Shown: positions 16,715 to 24,849 of the stretch, piece after piece | How positions within the stretch are numbered: position 1 is the first letter of the stretch | Layout of the letters: every line of letters starts with the position of its first letter | Source: Ignavibacteriota bacterium | GTDB taxonomy: Bacteria; Bacteroidota; Ignavibacteria; UBA10030; UBA6906 | Length of the DNA: 36,544 bases | Direction: 5' to 3' | NCBI GenBank assembly: GCA_003158475.1 | Contig: PMJR01000068.1 | Coordinates: 1 to 36,544, forward strand | The notes under the pieces: model-generated | Told to the model about the DNA's origin: nothing | What the model saw: the letters and a program-made list of their open reading frames with translations, nothing else | The model's database searches: none | Translations under genes and position numbers: made by a program

Positions 16715-17869
16715 ATGGAGATTCAGGCAGTGAACGAGACCGACCGGAATCCGGCCCTGGGTCAGGGGCCGCAAATGGCCGGGCATAAAGTCGGCCAAAG
16801 GTTTGGAGTGAGGCGCGCGACGAGACAGGTCACCGTCGGTGGAGTCCGCGTGGGGGGCGGTGCGCCGATATCGGTTCAGACGATGACCAAATGCAGGACG
16901 GGCGATGTCGAGGCGACCCTTGCCCAGATATCGGCGGCGGCCGGCGCGGGGTGCGACATCGTGCGCGTGACGGTGAACGACAGGGAGGCGGCCGATGCGA
17001 TGAAAGAAATCGTCCGCCGATCGTCGATCCCCGTCGTTGCGGACATCCACTTCAACCACGTGTTTGCCCTGAAGTCCATCGAGGCGGGGGTGGCCAAAGT
17101 GCGCCTCAACCCGGGAAATATCGGGAACCGCGGGAGAATTCATGAGGTCCTCGGGGCTGCGAAGGCGCGCTGCATACCGATAAGGATAGGCGTGAACTCC
17201 GGGTCGCTGGAGGAAGACATACTTGCCAAGCACGGGTACCCGACGGCGGAGGCCCTCTACGAAAGCGCGATGCGCCATGTGGGGATATGCGATGAGTTCG
17301 GTTTCCGGGATGTCATCATCTCGGTCAAATCAACCGATGTCCGCCTCATGATTGAGGCGTACCGGCTTGTTGCGGAACGGACGGACATCCCGCTCCATCT
17401 GGGCGTTACGGAGGCCGGACCGACGAGGACCGGGACAATCAAGTCGGCCGTGGGGATCGGGGCGCTTCTCGCGGAAGGGATCGGAGACACGATACGGGTC
17501 TCCCTCACCGACGAACCGGTGAAGGAAGTCGAGGTCGGGAAGGAAATCCTCCGTTCGCTCAATCTCGCCACCCGCAATGTGGAGCTCATCGCCTGCCCGA
17601 CATGCGGCAGGATAGAAGTGGACCTCTTCAGCATGATAGCGGAGCTGGAGAGGCGTCTCGAAGGAATCAAGAAGCCTGTCAAGATCGCCGTCCTCGGGTG
17701 CGTCGTGAACGGACCGGGAGAGGCGAGCGAAGCCGACATCGGGATTGCGGCGGGAAAAGGGGTCGGCATACTCTACCGAAAAGGAGAGGTCATCCGTCGT
17801 GTGAAGGAATCGGAAATCGTCGACACGATCGTTGAAGAAGTCCGCAATTTCATCCCCGAAGGGGAGTGA
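16715..17869 (+). CDS. ispG: 4-hydroxy-3-methylbut-2-enyl-diphosphate synthase (IspG/GcpE)
   Basis: The 384-residue protein catalyses the penultimate step of the non-mevalonate (MEP) isoprenoid pathway, using a [4Fe-4S] cluster and outside electrons. Cluster ligands are visible as Cys294 and Cys297 (CPTCGR) and Cys329 (GCVVNGPGE). The N-terminal TIM-barrel motif GGGAPISVQTMTK is present, and the length is near the bacterial norm. ATG 16715 has GTGAGG just upstream; a GTG at 16706 is an alternative. The N-terminal 30 residues before the barrel are longer than usual. Confidence 0.96.
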   Translation: MEIQAVNETDRNPALGQGPQMAGHKVGQRFGVRRATRQVTVGGVRVGGGAPISVQTMTKCRTGDVEATLAQISAAAGAGCDIVRVTVNDREAADAMKEIVRRSSIPVVADIHFNHVFALKSIEAGVAKVRLNPGNIGNRGRIHEVLGAAKARCIPIRIGVNSGSLEEDILAKHGYPTAEALYESAMRHVGICDEFGFRDVIISVKSTDVRLMIEAYRLVAERTDIPLHLGVTEAGPTRTGTIKSAVGIGALLAEGIGDTIRVSLTDEPVKEVEVGKEILRSLNLATRNVELIACPTCGRIEVDLFSMIAELERRLEGIKKPVKIAVLGCVVNGPGEASEADIGIAAGKGVGILYRKGEVIRRVKESEIVDTIVEEVRNFIPEGE

Positions 17870-17897
17870 CGAACCTGCCTCATTCAACCTACCGTCC

Positions 17898-18689
17898 GTG
17901 ACACTGAACATCTTCTTCATCGGCGACATCGTCGGAACGCCGGGGCTCGAACTGGCCGCGACACTGATCCCGAATTACGTAAAGAAATACAGCGTCGACC
18001 TCCTCATCGTCAACGGGGAAAACACCACCGAAGGGAAAGGGATCGCCGAAGAACACGCAAAGAAGCTCTTTGAGCTGGGGGCACACGTTATCACGACGGG
18101 GAACCATGTGTGGGACAGGTGGGACAGCCGGAAAGTCCTCGGGAGCGACCGGCGCATCCTCCGCCCGCTGAATTATCCGCGGGAGAACAGCGGGAACGGC
18201 TATTACGTGGCCGAACTGCCCGGGAAGGGGAAGGCGGGAATACTCAATCTCCAGGGGAGGGTCTTCATGCAGCCGATCGACGATCCATTCCGGACCGCCG
18301 ATTGGGCGGTGGCAAAGATCCACGAGGAGACGCCTGTGGTGTTCGTGGATTTCCATGCGGATGCGACGGCCGAGAAAATGGCCATGGGCTGGCACCTCGA
18401 CGGGAAGGTGACCGCCATGATCGGAACGCACACGCACACCCCGACGGCCGACGGGAGGATACTCCCGCGCGGGACCGCCTTCCAGACGGATGTCGGCATG
18501 ACCGGACCGTACGATTCGGTCCTCGGCATGAAGAAGGACCTCGCAATCAAGCGGCTCGTGACGGCGACGCCGCACAAGTATGAAGTTGCCTCTCACGACG
18601 TCCGCCTCTGTGCCGTCTACGTCCAGGCGGACACCGAGACCGGCCGCGCGCTCAAAATGGAAAGCGTCATATTCCCCGCATTCGGTTGA
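17898..18689 (+). CDS. ymdB: YmdB-family metallophosphoesterase
   Basis: The 263-residue protein matches the YmdB/TIGR00282 family, which includes 2',3'-cyclic nucleotide phosphodiesterases. Metal-binding motifs are FIGDIVG, VNGENTTEGKG, GNHVWDRW, DFHADATAEK and GTHTHTPTADGR. I chose GTG 17898 because it gives the exact family start (xxLNIFFIGDIVG). The frame is open back to 17832, overlapping ispG, but those residues do not match the family. The downstream gene folD starts 3 bp after the stop. Confidence 0.92.
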   Translation: MTLNIFFIGDIVGTPGLELAATLIPNYVKKYSVDLLIVNGENTTEGKGIAEEHAKKLFELGAHVITTGNHVWDRWDSRKVLGSDRRILRPLNYPRENSGNGYYVAELPGKGKAGILNLQGRVFMQPIDDPFRTADWAVAKIHEETPVVFVDFHADATAEKMAMGWHLDGKVTAMIGTHTHTPTADGRILPRGTAFQTDVGMTGPYDSVLGMKKDLAIKRLVTATPHKYEVASHDVRLCAVYVQADTETGRALKMESVIFPAFG

Positions 18690-18692
18690 ACG

Positions 18693-19580
18693 ATGGGCGC
18701 CAGACTGATCGACGGAAAACTGATGGCCGCGGATATCAAGGCGGAGGTCCGCCGCGGCGCGGAGGAACTGCTCAGGACGAGAGGGATCACGCCGGGACTT
18801 GCGTTCATTCTCGTGGGTGATGATCCCGGTTCGGAGGTCTATGTCCGCTCCAAGGGGAAGGCGTGCGAAGAACTGGGATTCCGTTCCATCACCGAGCGCC
18901 GTCCGGCGACGCTCCGCGAGGGGGAGCTCCTGGCGATGATCGCGGGCTTCAACGCCGATCCTGCGATACACGGCATTCTCGTCCAGCTCCCGCTTCCCCC
19001 CCACATCGACGAGCACCGCGTGATCGAAGCGATAGATTTCCGCAAGGACGTCGATGGCTTCCATCCCGTGAATGTCGGAAAGCTTGTGCTGGGCCTGAAG
19101 TGCCTCCGCCCCTGCACCCCCGCGGGGATCCTGGAACTTCTCGTCAGGAGCGGGAATGATCCCGGAGGAAAACACGCCGTTGTCGTCGGCAGGAGCAACA
19201 TCGTCGGCAAGCCGGTATGCAACATGCTCATGCAGAAACGACCCGGTGCAAATGCCGCGGTGACCATTCTCCACACGGGGGTGAAGGACATCGCTCCTCT
19301 GGTGCGACAGGCCGACATCGTTGTGGCCGCACTGGGGAGGCCCCGCTCGATCACGGGCGCAATGCTGAAACCCGGGTGCGTGGTGATCGATGTGGGGATG
19401 AACCGCATCCCCGACCCCTCCGCCAGGAACGGGACACGCCTGGTCGGCGATGTGGATTTTGCTTCTGCGTTCGAAGTCGCTTCCGCGATCACTCCCGTTC
19501 CGGGCGGCGTCGGGCTCATGACCATCGCCATGCTGATGAAGAATACCCTCGAGGCCGCCGCGGGTGACATCGGGGCCTGA
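18693..19580 (+). CDS. folD: Methylenetetrahydrofolate dehydrogenase/cyclohydrolase
   Basis: The 295-residue bifunctional enzyme interconverts 5,10-methylene-, methenyl- and 10-formyl-tetrahydrofolate. The catalytic pair is Tyr50 and Lys54 (YVRSKGKA). The NADP motif GRSNIVGKP and the C-terminal signature PVPGGVGLMT are intact. ATG 18693 is 3 bp after ymdB, so the two are likely co-transcribed. Length and motifs are ordinary. Confidence 0.97.
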   Translation: MGARLIDGKLMAADIKAEVRRGAEELLRTRGITPGLAFILVGDDPGSEVYVRSKGKACEELGFRSITERRPATLREGELLAMIAGFNADPAIHGILVQLPLPPHIDEHRVIEAIDFRKDVDGFHPVNVGKLVLGLKCLRPCTPAGILELLVRSGNDPGGKHAVVVGRSNIVGKPVCNMLMQKRPGANAAVTILHTGVKDIAPLVRQADIVVAALGRPRSITGAMLKPGCVVIDVGMNRIPDPSARNGTRLVGDVDFASAFEVASAITPVPGGVGLMTIAMLMKNTLEAAAGDIGA

Positions 19581-19627
19581 CGTCCCGCTCACACAGTTCC
19601 CCCCTCCCTCCGTTCATCCACCTTCAA

Positions 19628-19656
19628 TTGAATATGTCCGCTCGATTGGCTATATT
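19628..19656 (+). promoter_or_regulatory. Promoter of the rocA-like gene, -35 overlapped by a palindrome
   Basis: TTGAAT (19628-19633), a 17-bp spacer and TATATT (19651-19656). The -35 overlaps a perfect 10-bp palindrome, TTCAATTGAA (19623-19632). It lies in the 133-bp gap after folD. The expected leader is about 50 nt. This promoter rules out starts upstream of it for the aldehyde dehydrogenase. Confidence 0.65.
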
Positions 19657-19713
19657 GGGCTGATTTTTGATTCTCCATCCCGCATACGTGCATCCCGAAA
19701 CCGAGAGGATTTC

Positions 19714-21273
19714 ATGTCCATCCTGAAATTCAAGAACGAACCGCTCGTAGATTTTTCGAAGCCCGCCCTCCGGAAGAGGCAGGAGTTGGCGATTGCCGTG
19801 CTCAGGGAGTCGCTCGGCCGCGAGTACCCGATCGTCATCGGCGGAGAGCGGGTTATTGCTTCCCAGAAGTTCAGTTCCTTCAATCCCGCCAGATCCGTCG
19901 AGGTGGTGGGGGTCTTTCAAAAGGGGGATGCCGCCATCGCGGGGAAGGCGATGAGCGCGGCCCTGTCGGCGTTTGACTCATGGAAGCATGTCCCCCCCGC
20001 AAGTCGCGCCGCGTGCCTGTTCAAGGCCGCCACCCTGATGCGGAAACGCCGGTGGGAGTTGAACGCGGTCATGATACTCGAGGTGGGGAAACCGTGGCCG
20101 GAGGCTGATGCGGACACCGCCGAAGCGATTGATTTCCTCGAGTATTACGGAAGGGAGATGCTCCGGTACGGCGCGGATCAACCGGTCGTAAAGAACCCCG
20201 GCGAGAAGGGGAAGCTGGTGTACGTCCCCCTCGGCGTCGGCGTGGTGATCCCCCCCTGGAATTTCCCGCTCGCGATCCTGGCCGGAATGACATCCGCGGC
20301 CGTCGTGTCGGGAAACGCCGTGGTCCTGAAGCCCTCGAGCGACTCCCCCCTGATAGGGTGGAAGTTCTTCGAGATCATGGAGCAGTCGGGCCTCCCGCCG
20401 GGAGTCATAAACTTCGTTACCGGACCAGGCGGTGAGGTCGGGGACACGCTCGTGATGCATCCGAAAACCAGGTTTGTTTCATTTACCGGCTCCAAAGAGG
20501 TCGGCATTCACATCTATGAGGTCGCCGCTAAGGTGCAGCCGGGGCAGATCTGGCTGAAACGGGTCGTGGCCGAGATGGGAGGAAAAGACTCCATCATCGT
20601 CGATGCCGGCGCGGATCTGGAAGACGCCGCAAAGGGGGTGATCGCATCCGCCTTCGGGTTCTCCGGGCAGAAATGCTCCGCCTGCTCCCGGGTGATCGTC
20701 CATGATCGTGTGTACGAAAAGTTCGTGGGAATCCTTGCCAGATTGGCGGGCGCGCTCACGCTTGGTGATCCCGCCGATCCCGCGACCGCCGTCGGTCCCG
20801 TTGTCAACCGGGGATCGTACTCGAGCATCATGACCTATATTCAAAAGGGGGTCCGGGACGGAGGGCGTATCGTTGCCGGAGGAGCCCCCGGGAGCTCCGA
20901 CGGGTATTTCATACAGCCGACGGTCATCGCTGACGTCACGCCGGATGCGACGATTGCCCAGGAAGAGATATTCGGACCTGTGCTTGCCGTGATCCGGGCG
21001 GGTGATTTCGACAAGGCGCTCTCCATCGCGAACAACACGGTATTCGGCCTGACGGGCGCCGTCTACACGAGGAACAGCATGCACAGGAAACGGGCGGAGC
21101 GGGAATTCTACGTCGGGAACCTGTACCTGAACCGCAAATGTACGGGCGCACTCGTCGGCGTCCATCCTTTTGGCGGTTTCAACATGAGCGGGACCGATTC
21201 AAAGGCGGGGGGGCGGGATTACCTCCTCCTGTTCCTCCAGGGAAAATCGATTGCGGAAAAGGTCACGAGGTGA
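19714..21273 (+). CDS. rocA: 1-pyrroline-5-carboxylate (glutamate semialdehyde) dehydrogenase, RocA/PruA type
   Basis: The 519-residue NAD(P)-dependent aldehyde dehydrogenase has general base Glu287 (AEMGGKD) and catalytic Cys321 (GQKCSACSR). The length, the [10 protein letters not shown] cofactor loop and the C-terminal [17 protein letters not shown] segment are those of the P5C dehydrogenase subgroup, which makes glutamate from proline breakdown. Another aldehyde dehydrogenase role cannot be excluded. I chose ATG 19714, after GAGAGG and downstream of the promoter. The frame is open from 19564, but that part lies over the promoter. No proline dehydrogenase gene is adjacent. Confidence 0.9.
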   Translation: MSILKFKNEPLVDFSKPALRKRQELAIAVLRESLGREYPIVIGGERVIASQKFSSFNPARSVEVVGVFQKGDAAIAGKAMSAALSAFDSWKHVPPASRAACLFKAATLMRKRRWELNAVMILEVGKPWPEADADTAEAIDFLEYYGREMLRYGADQPVVKNPGEKGKLVYVPLGVGVVIPPWNFPLAILAGMTSAAVVSGNAVVLKPSSDSPLIGWKFFEIMEQSGLPPGVINFVTGPGGEVGDTLVMHPKTRFVSFTGSKEVGIHIYEVAAKVQPGQIWLKRVVAEMGGKDSIIVDAGADLEDAAKGVIASAFGFSGQKCSACSRVIVHDRVYEKFVGILARLAGALTLGDPADPATAVGPVVNRGSYSSIMTYIQKGVRDGGRIVAGGAPGSSDGYFIQPTVIADVTPDATIAQEEIFGPVLAVIRAGDFDKALSIANNTVFGLTGAVYTRNSMHRKRAEREFYVGNLYLNRKCTGALVGVHPFGGFNMSGTDSKAGGRDYLLLFLQGKSIAEKVTR

Positions 21274-21307
21274 CGTCCCACTTTCTCCCCATGCAGACGG
21301 AGCGGCG

Positions 21308-22483
21308 ATGAAAGTCCATGAGTATCAGGCGAAAGAGATACTGAAAAAATTCGGTGTGGCGGTCCCCCCGGGGAAAGCCGCCTTCTCCGTCGAGGAGGCG
21401 GTAAGCGCGGCCTACGGGATCGGGGGGAGCGGGTGGGTGGTCAAAGCCCAGATACACGCGGGGGGACGGGGCAAAGGAGGAGGCGTCAGGGTGGCGAAGA
21501 CGCTGGAGGAAGTGCGCCACATTGCTTCGCAGATGCTCGGGATGAAGCTCGTCACGCACCAGACCGGTCCTGAAGGGAAGATCGTCAAACGGCTCCTCGT
21601 CGAGCAGGTGGTCGCCATAGCGCGCGAACTCTATGTCGGCGTGACGCTGGACCGGGCCTCCTCACGGAACGTCGTTATGGCTTCGACGGAGGGAGGTGTG
21701 GAGATTGAGAAGGTGGCCGCCGAGACGCCTGGAAAGATCCTCCGCGAACCGGTGGAACGGACCGCAGGCTTCCACGCCTTCCAGGCGCGCACGCTGGCCT
21801 TCGCCCTGGGACTGAGCGGCGATGCATTGAAGAACTGTGTGAAGTTCCTTTCCGCGCTCACCACCGCGTACGAGGCGATGGATTGCTCTCTTGCCGAAAT
21901 CAATCCGCTCGTGATCACGAAGGACGGAGCGGTTCTGGCGCTCGACGCGAAGATCAACTTCGACGACAATGCCCTCGAACGGCACCCCGAGCTGAACCTG
22001 CTCCGCGACCTCGGCGAGGAGGATCCTCTCGAGGTCGAGGCCTCGAAGTCGAACCTGAACTATATCAAGCTCGAGGGGAATGTCGGCTGCATGGTCAACG
22101 GTGCGGGACTGGCGATGGGGACGATGGACATCATCAAACTGGCGGGGGGAGAGCCGGCGAACTTCCTTGATGTGGGCGGGGGGGCGAGTGCGGAAACGGT
22201 CGAATCGGGTTTCAAGATCATACTCGCCGATCCGCATGTGAAGGCGGTGCTCATCAATATTTTCGGCGGCATCGTCCGGTGCGACCGCGTGGCGACCGGC
22301 GTCGTCGAAGCTGCAAGAAAAGTGAAGGTGGAGGTCCCCATCGTCGTCAGGCTGGCGGGGACCAACGCCGAGATTGCTCAGGACATACTGAAGAATTCGG
22401 GTCTGAACTTCCTTGTGGCCGGGAGCCTGAAGGAGGCGGCGGCGAGAGTCACGCAGGCGATCAGGGAGCCGGTGGGGGCATGA
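21308..22483 (+). CDS. sucC: Succinate-CoA ligase, ADP-forming, beta subunit
   Basis: The 391-residue ATP-grasp subunit starts [12 protein letters not shown] and contains the nucleotide-binding [17 protein letters not shown] and the C-terminal CoA-ligase segment [15 protein letters not shown]. It makes ATP from succinyl-CoA in the citric acid cycle, or works in reverse. ATG 21308 has GGAG 6 bp upstream, and the extra open frame to 21251 overlaps the previous gene. The usual partner sucD is not next to it. The stop overlaps gatB as ATGA. Confidence 0.96.
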   Translation: MKVHEYQAKEILKKFGVAVPPGKAAFSVEEAVSAAYGIGGSGWVVKAQIHAGGRGKGGGVRVAKTLEEVRHIASQMLGMKLVTHQTGPEGKIVKRLLVEQVVAIARELYVGVTLDRASSRNVVMASTEGGVEIEKVAAETPGKILREPVERTAGFHAFQARTLAFALGLSGDALKNCVKFLSALTTAYEAMDCSLAEINPLVITKDGAVLALDAKINFDDNALERHPELNLLRDLGEEDPLEVEASKSNLNYIKLEGNVGCMVNGAGLAMGTMDIIKLAGGEPANFLDVGGGASAETVESGFKIILADPHVKAVLINIFGGIVRCDRVATGVVEAARKVKVEVPIVVRLAGTNAEIAQDILKNSGLNFLVAGSLKEAAARVTQAIREPVGA

Positions 22484-23952
22484 ACCCGGGCGACGCGTAC
22501 GAGCCGGTGATCGGGCTGGAGGTCCATGCGCAGCTCCTGACGCAGACCAAGGCGTTCTGCGGCTGCTCCGCACGTTTCGGCGGCGAGCCGAACAGCAACG
22601 TGTGTCCGGTCTGCCTCGGGATGCCGGGGACGCTCCCGGTGCTGAACGTGAAGCTCGTGGAGTTCATCCTTCGTATGGGACTGGCGGTCGGGTCGCGCAT
22701 CGCCCCGCGCTCGGTCTTCGCCCGCAAGAACTATTTCTATCCCGACCTGCCCAAGGGGTACCAGATTTCCCAGCACGACGAACCGATATGCACGGGTGGA
22801 GGAATTGACATCGACGTGCCGGGAGGGGGGAAGAAACGGATCGCTCTCACGCGGATCCACATGGAAGAGGACGCAGGCAAGTCCCTGCACGACCTGGACG
22901 TCGATACGCTTCTGGACCTGAACCGATGCGGCGTCCCGCTCATCGAGATCGTCAGCGAGCCTGCGATCGGATCGCCCCGCGAAGCCTCGTTGTATCTCTC
23001 CCGCATACGGCAGCTTGTGACCTATCTCGGCATCTGCGACGGCAACATGGAGGAGGGGAGCCTTCGCTGCGACGCCAACGTGTCCGTTCGCCTGCGGGGG
23101 GCGTCGGCCCTGGGGACGAAGACAGAGGTGAAGAACATGAACTCATTCCGCAACGTGGAGCGGGCTCTCGAGTTCGAGGTCGGGAGGCAGGTGCGGCTCA
23201 TTGCGGATGGAGGCACCGTCGTGCAGGAAACTCTTCTCTGGGACGCGGAGAGGAACATCGCCTTTCCGATGAGGAGCAAGGAGGAGGCGCACGACTACAG
23301 ATACTTCCCCGACCCGGACCTTGCGGCCGTGACGGTGGACGAGGCCTGGATCGGGGCGGTGCGGAAGGCTCTCCCGGAGCTGCCGGAAACCCGCCGGGAC
23401 CGTTTCATCACGGGCCTGGGATTGCCGGGGTACGATGCGGATGTCCTCACTGCGGAAAAAGGTGTGGCTGACTATTTCGAGGAGACGCTCGCTTCGCTCG
23501 GCGGGGAAGGGGCAGGCCGGGCGCAGAATGCCAAGGCGGTCAGCAACTGGGTGATGACCGATGTCCTCCGCGTGCTTTCCGCCGGAAAGACATCCGTGGC
23601 GGAATTTCCGGTCTCTCCCGCACGCCTGGCATCGATGATCGGCCTTATCGTTGACGGCACGATCAGCGGCAAGATTGCGAAGGAGGTTTTCGAGGACATG
23701 GTGGCCACCGGCGAAGATCCACGGGCCATCGTCGAGCGGAAAGGGCTTCTGCAGGTTTCCGACGCAGGCGCGATCGGACGTGCGGTCGATGGCGTCATCG
23801 CCTCGAATATGCCGCAGGTTCAGAAGTATCTCGGCGGGAATGAAAAAGTGTTTGCGTTCTTCGTCGGAGAGACAATGAAAATCATGAAAGGGAAAGGGAA
23901 CCCGAAGGTCGTCAACGAGGTGCTGCGGCGGAAACTGGACGCCCTCGGGTAG
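22480..23952 (+). CDS. gatB: Asp-tRNA(Asn)/Glu-tRNA(Gln) amidotransferase subunit B
   Basis: The 490-residue subunit binds mischarged tRNA and activates it for amidation by GatA. It opens with [13 protein letters not shown] and the family zinc-type pattern CGCSARFGG...CPVCLGMPG. The C-terminal Yqey-like helical domain is complete (ending [14 protein letters not shown]). Its presence means the organism makes Gln-tRNA and/or Asn-tRNA indirectly. gatA and gatC are not in the window. The start ATG 22480 overlaps the sucC stop by 4 bp. Confidence 0.97.
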   Translation: MNPGDAYEPVIGLEVHAQLLTQTKAFCGCSARFGGEPNSNVCPVCLGMPGTLPVLNVKLVEFILRMGLAVGSRIAPRSVFARKNYFYPDLPKGYQISQHDEPICTGGGIDIDVPGGGKKRIALTRIHMEEDAGKSLHDLDVDTLLDLNRCGVPLIEIVSEPAIGSPREASLYLSRIRQLVTYLGICDGNMEEGSLRCDANVSVRLRGASALGTKTEVKNMNSFRNVERALEFEVGRQVRLIADGGTVVQETLLWDAERNIAFPMRSKEEAHDYRYFPDPDLAAVTVDEAWIGAVRKALPELPETRRDRFITGLGLPGYDADVLTAEKGVADYFEETLASLGGEGAGRAQNAKAVSNWVMTDVLRVLSAGKTSVAEFPVSPARLASMIGLIVDGTISGKIAKEVFEDMVATGEDPRAIVERKGLLQVSDAGAIGRAVDGVIASNMPQVQKYLGGNEKVFAFFVGETMKIMKGKGNPKVVNEVLRRKLDALG

Positions 23953-23995
23953 TGACCTTTTCCCGGCCGACCCAACAATCACACAGGACACTCCC

Positions 23996-24754
23996 ATGCG
24001 CAACGTGATCATAGCAGGCAACTGGAAGATGTACAAGGACATGACTGCAACGGCAGAATTGATCGAAGGGCTGAAGTCGCGGCTCACGTCCCTGCCCCCC
24101 CGCGTCACGGTCGTGATCTGTCCGCCGTTCACATCGCTGGCGATTGCGGGGACTCTGCTGAAAGGATCTCCGCTCGCACTGGGTGCGCAGAACATGTCGC
24201 AGCACGATGAGGGGGCATTTACCGGGGAGATCTCGTGGAACATGATCCGGTCTGCGGGATGCGAGTACGTGATACTCGGACACTCCGAGAGGCGCCAATA
24301 TTTCGGGGAGAAAGACGAGTTGATCAATACAAAGGCAAAGAAAGCGATCGCCTCTATGCTGAAGCCGATTCTATGCGTCGGCGAGACACTTGCAGAGCGG
24401 GAACAGGGGATAACCGACAGGATCATAACGGCGCAGGTCAGGGGGGTCCTCTCCGGACTCACGCGGGCTGAAATGTCCTCCGTCGTCATCGCCTATGAAC
24501 CCGTGTGGGCGATCGGAACCGGAAAAACCGCGACTCCCGCGCAGGCACAGGAGGTCCATCAGATGATCCGGAAACTGGTTTCGCAAATATATGATTGGCC
24601 CCTGGCCGAACAGACGGTTATTCAGTACGGTGGGTCCGTTAAACCTGACAATGCGGCAGAATTATTCTCGCAGAATGACATTGACGGCGCACTGGTAGGC
24701 GGGGCATGCCTCAAGGCGGACTCGTTTGCTGCGATTGTCAATGCTGCAAAATAG
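23996..24754 (+). CDS. tpiA: Triose-phosphate isomerase
   Basis: The 252-residue enzyme interconverts glyceraldehyde-3-phosphate and dihydroxyacetone phosphate. It has Lys11 in GNWKM, the catalytic His in LGHSERRQYF, the base Glu in AYEPVWAIGTGK, and the phosphate loop YGGSVKPDN. ATG 23996 follows ACAGGACAC. It is 43 bp after gatB with no evident separate promoter. Confidence 0.98.
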   Translation: MRNVIIAGNWKMYKDMTATAELIEGLKSRLTSLPPRVTVVICPPFTSLAIAGTLLKGSPLALGAQNMSQHDEGAFTGEISWNMIRSAGCEYVILGHSERRQYFGEKDELINTKAKKAIASMLKPILCVGETLAEREQGITDRIITAQVRGVLSGLTRAEMSSVVIAYEPVWAIGTGKTATPAQAQEVHQMIRKLVSQIYDWPLAEQTVIQYGGSVKPDNAAELFSQNDIDGALVGGACLKADSFAAIVNAAK

Positions 24755-24774
24755 CGCAATTTAACGATTTTCCA

Positions 24775-24803
24775 TTGCTTTCAGGGCGGTTTATGCTTAT
24801 ATT
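24775..24803 (+). promoter_or_regulatory. Candidate promoter for the GH2-smc transcript
   Basis: TTGCTT (24775-24780), a 17-bp spacer and TATATT (24798-24803), in the A/T-rich 95-bp gap after tpiA. It shares geometry with the other three candidate promoters of this window. The transcript would start near 24810, inside the inverted repeat that follows. Confidence 0.6.
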
Positions 24804-24804
24804 G

Positions 24805-24825
24805 AGGTGATATCTCTTATCACCT
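24805..24825. promoter_or_regulatory. Perfect inverted repeat at the GH2 transcription start
   Basis: AGGTGATA-TCTCT-TATCACCT is a perfect 8-bp inverted repeat with a 5-bp centre, starting 1 bp after the -10 element. As DNA it is a good repressor operator. If transcription starts before it, the RNA could form an 8-bp hairpin about 25 nt before the start codon. No T-run follows, so it is not a terminator for tpiA. Confidence 0.5.
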
Positions 24826-24849
24826 ACCTCTCTGGCGGTTATAACATAC

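Noticed and set aside
19564-19713. 50-residue N-terminal extension of the rocA-like protein
   Set aside because: It overlaps folD and the promoter; ATG 19714 has a ribosome-binding site and gives the family length.
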